Shown here piece after piece: positions 63,437 through 64,000 of a stretch of 64,000 nucleotides of DNA. Both the position numbers and the translations under genes were made by a program. The DNA lies in the NCBI RefSeq assembly GCF_000472925.1, contig NZ_AXAS01000043.1, positions 1 through 64,000 on the forward strand, given 5' to 3'. Numbering within the stretch: the first letter of the stretch is position 1; the number at the start of each line of letters is the position of its first letter. The notes under the pieces are model-generated. The model made no database searches. It had not been told where the DNA came from and saw only the letters and a program-made list of their open reading frames with translations. The stretch comes from Bradyrhizobium sp. Ec3.3 (lineage in GTDB: Bacteria > Pseudomonadota > Alphaproteobacteria > Rhizobiales > Xanthobacteraceae).

Positions 63437-63955
63437 TCAGGTCATGCTGCCCGGCATGAAGCAGCGGATCGTGACACCCATGTAGCCGTAGATCGGCCAT
63501 ACCATGGTGCGCCCGACCCGGTTCGGCTCCGAAATCACGGCTTCTTCCGGGACATCGACCCACACCAGCTCCTGCTGCTGGCCGTAGATCATGAAGCCAT
63601 AGCGCGGCACGCGGACACGGTAGTGCCCGTCCTTGCTTTCCCAGTCGGAATCCGAGATCGCCGACCCGTCGGCGTCGGAGCAACACGGCCCCTTGCCACT
63701 GCGCAAGCCGTCAAACCAGGCCTTCAATTCGGCATTGGTGTTGACGAATTGGCCGCGGTCGCGTGCGTGCCCGAAGGGGGCCGCAAGCGCCACCAGGAGT
63801 ATGGCACAACCGAGTTTCGCCGCGCGTCTCCAGCGCGTTGAACGGCCGATCTGCCCATGACCTGGTTCACAACGGCTTGCTTCACAACTGACATTGTCTA
63901 GATGCGCACTGCATAGACGCGGCTCATCGCCGCCGGAATTGATCCAGTTGATCAC
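63437..63955 (-). CDS. Exported small protein, conserved in Bradyrhizobium-type genomes
   Basis: 172 residues as read from the first Met; the likely mature part starts after a hydrophobic stretch (LGCAILLVALAAPFGHA). The mature protein includes WFDGLRSGKGPCCSDADGSA and YRVRVPRYGFMIYGQQQELV then WVDVPEEAVISEPNRVGRTM, ending IRCFMPGSMT. From memory, this Cys-containing family is widespread in Bradyrhizobium and unnamed. An in-frame start closer to the signal peptide could exist, but none has a better site. Confidence 0.7.
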   Translation of the reverse strand: MINWINSGGDEPRLCSAHLDNVSCEASRCEPGHGQIGRSTRWRRAAKLGCAILLVALAAPFGHARDRGQFVNTNAELKAWFDGLRSGKGPCCSDADGSAISDSDWESKDGHYRVRVPRYGFMIYGQQQELVWVDVPEEAVISEPNRVGRTMVWPIYGYMGVTIRCFMPGSMT

Positions 63956-64000
63956 GTTCGTCTTGCTCCAGCACCCCGCGGCCGGTGCAACTAGGGTTTA

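Overview
The window looks like chromosomal DNA of a Bradyrhizobium-type alphaproteobacterium (Nitrobacteraceae). This is inferred from the GC-rich coding style, the ABC-fed catabolic operons with 4-nt start/stop overlaps, an alphaproteobacterial-type rhamnose operon, a FixK/FNR-type box, and small proteins and remnants of kinds I associate with this group. No database search was possible.

Layout. 1-224 is the tail of an IS701-type transposase cut by the window edge. 270-6893 is a histidine-utilisation locus: hutI-hutH-hutU on the minus strand, hutF-hutC on the plus strand, with a 20-bp perfect palindrome between them that is the likely HutC operator. 6990-10797 adds a NitT/TauT-type ABC transporter and an M20 amidohydrolase; no hutG is visible. 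10853-12864 holds a TfoX-like protein, an AhpD/CMD-type protein and a LysR regulator with a shared operator candidate.

12850-25997 is a catabolic cluster whose substrate I cannot name: two GMC oxidoreductases, a carbohydrate-type ABC transporter, an enoyl-CoA hydratase, a CoA-transferase, a Gfo/Idh/MocA dehydrogenase, a LacI repressor and a divergent SDR. A perfect LacI-type palindrome lies between the last two. 26020-36575 is a complete L-rhamnose locus (rhaDI on the minus strand, rhaRTPQSK on the plus strand), without a visible rhaU mutarotase. In all three ABC systems an inverted repeat follows the solute-binding-protein gene.

36.6-61.3 kb is accessory. Intact genes are an acyltransferase-3/SGNH protein, two related AraC regulators flanking a trypsin-like protein, two tandem sulfatases separated by two strong hairpins, an octaheme cytochrome c with TPR repeats, a SphA-type outer-membrane protein, an orphan solute-binding protein, a Cache-adenylate cyclase behind a perfect FixK/FNR box, and an MFS transporter. 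Between them lie remnants of XRE, RidA, DNA ligase, LamG-like and IS110 genes. The region ends at a tRNA-Arg(TCG) whose 3' end faces it, as expected of an old tRNA-targeted island, although no integrase is visible. 61.5-64.0 kb returns to small conserved-looking genes (two membrane-anchored or secreted proteins, a VOC protein and another secreted protein).
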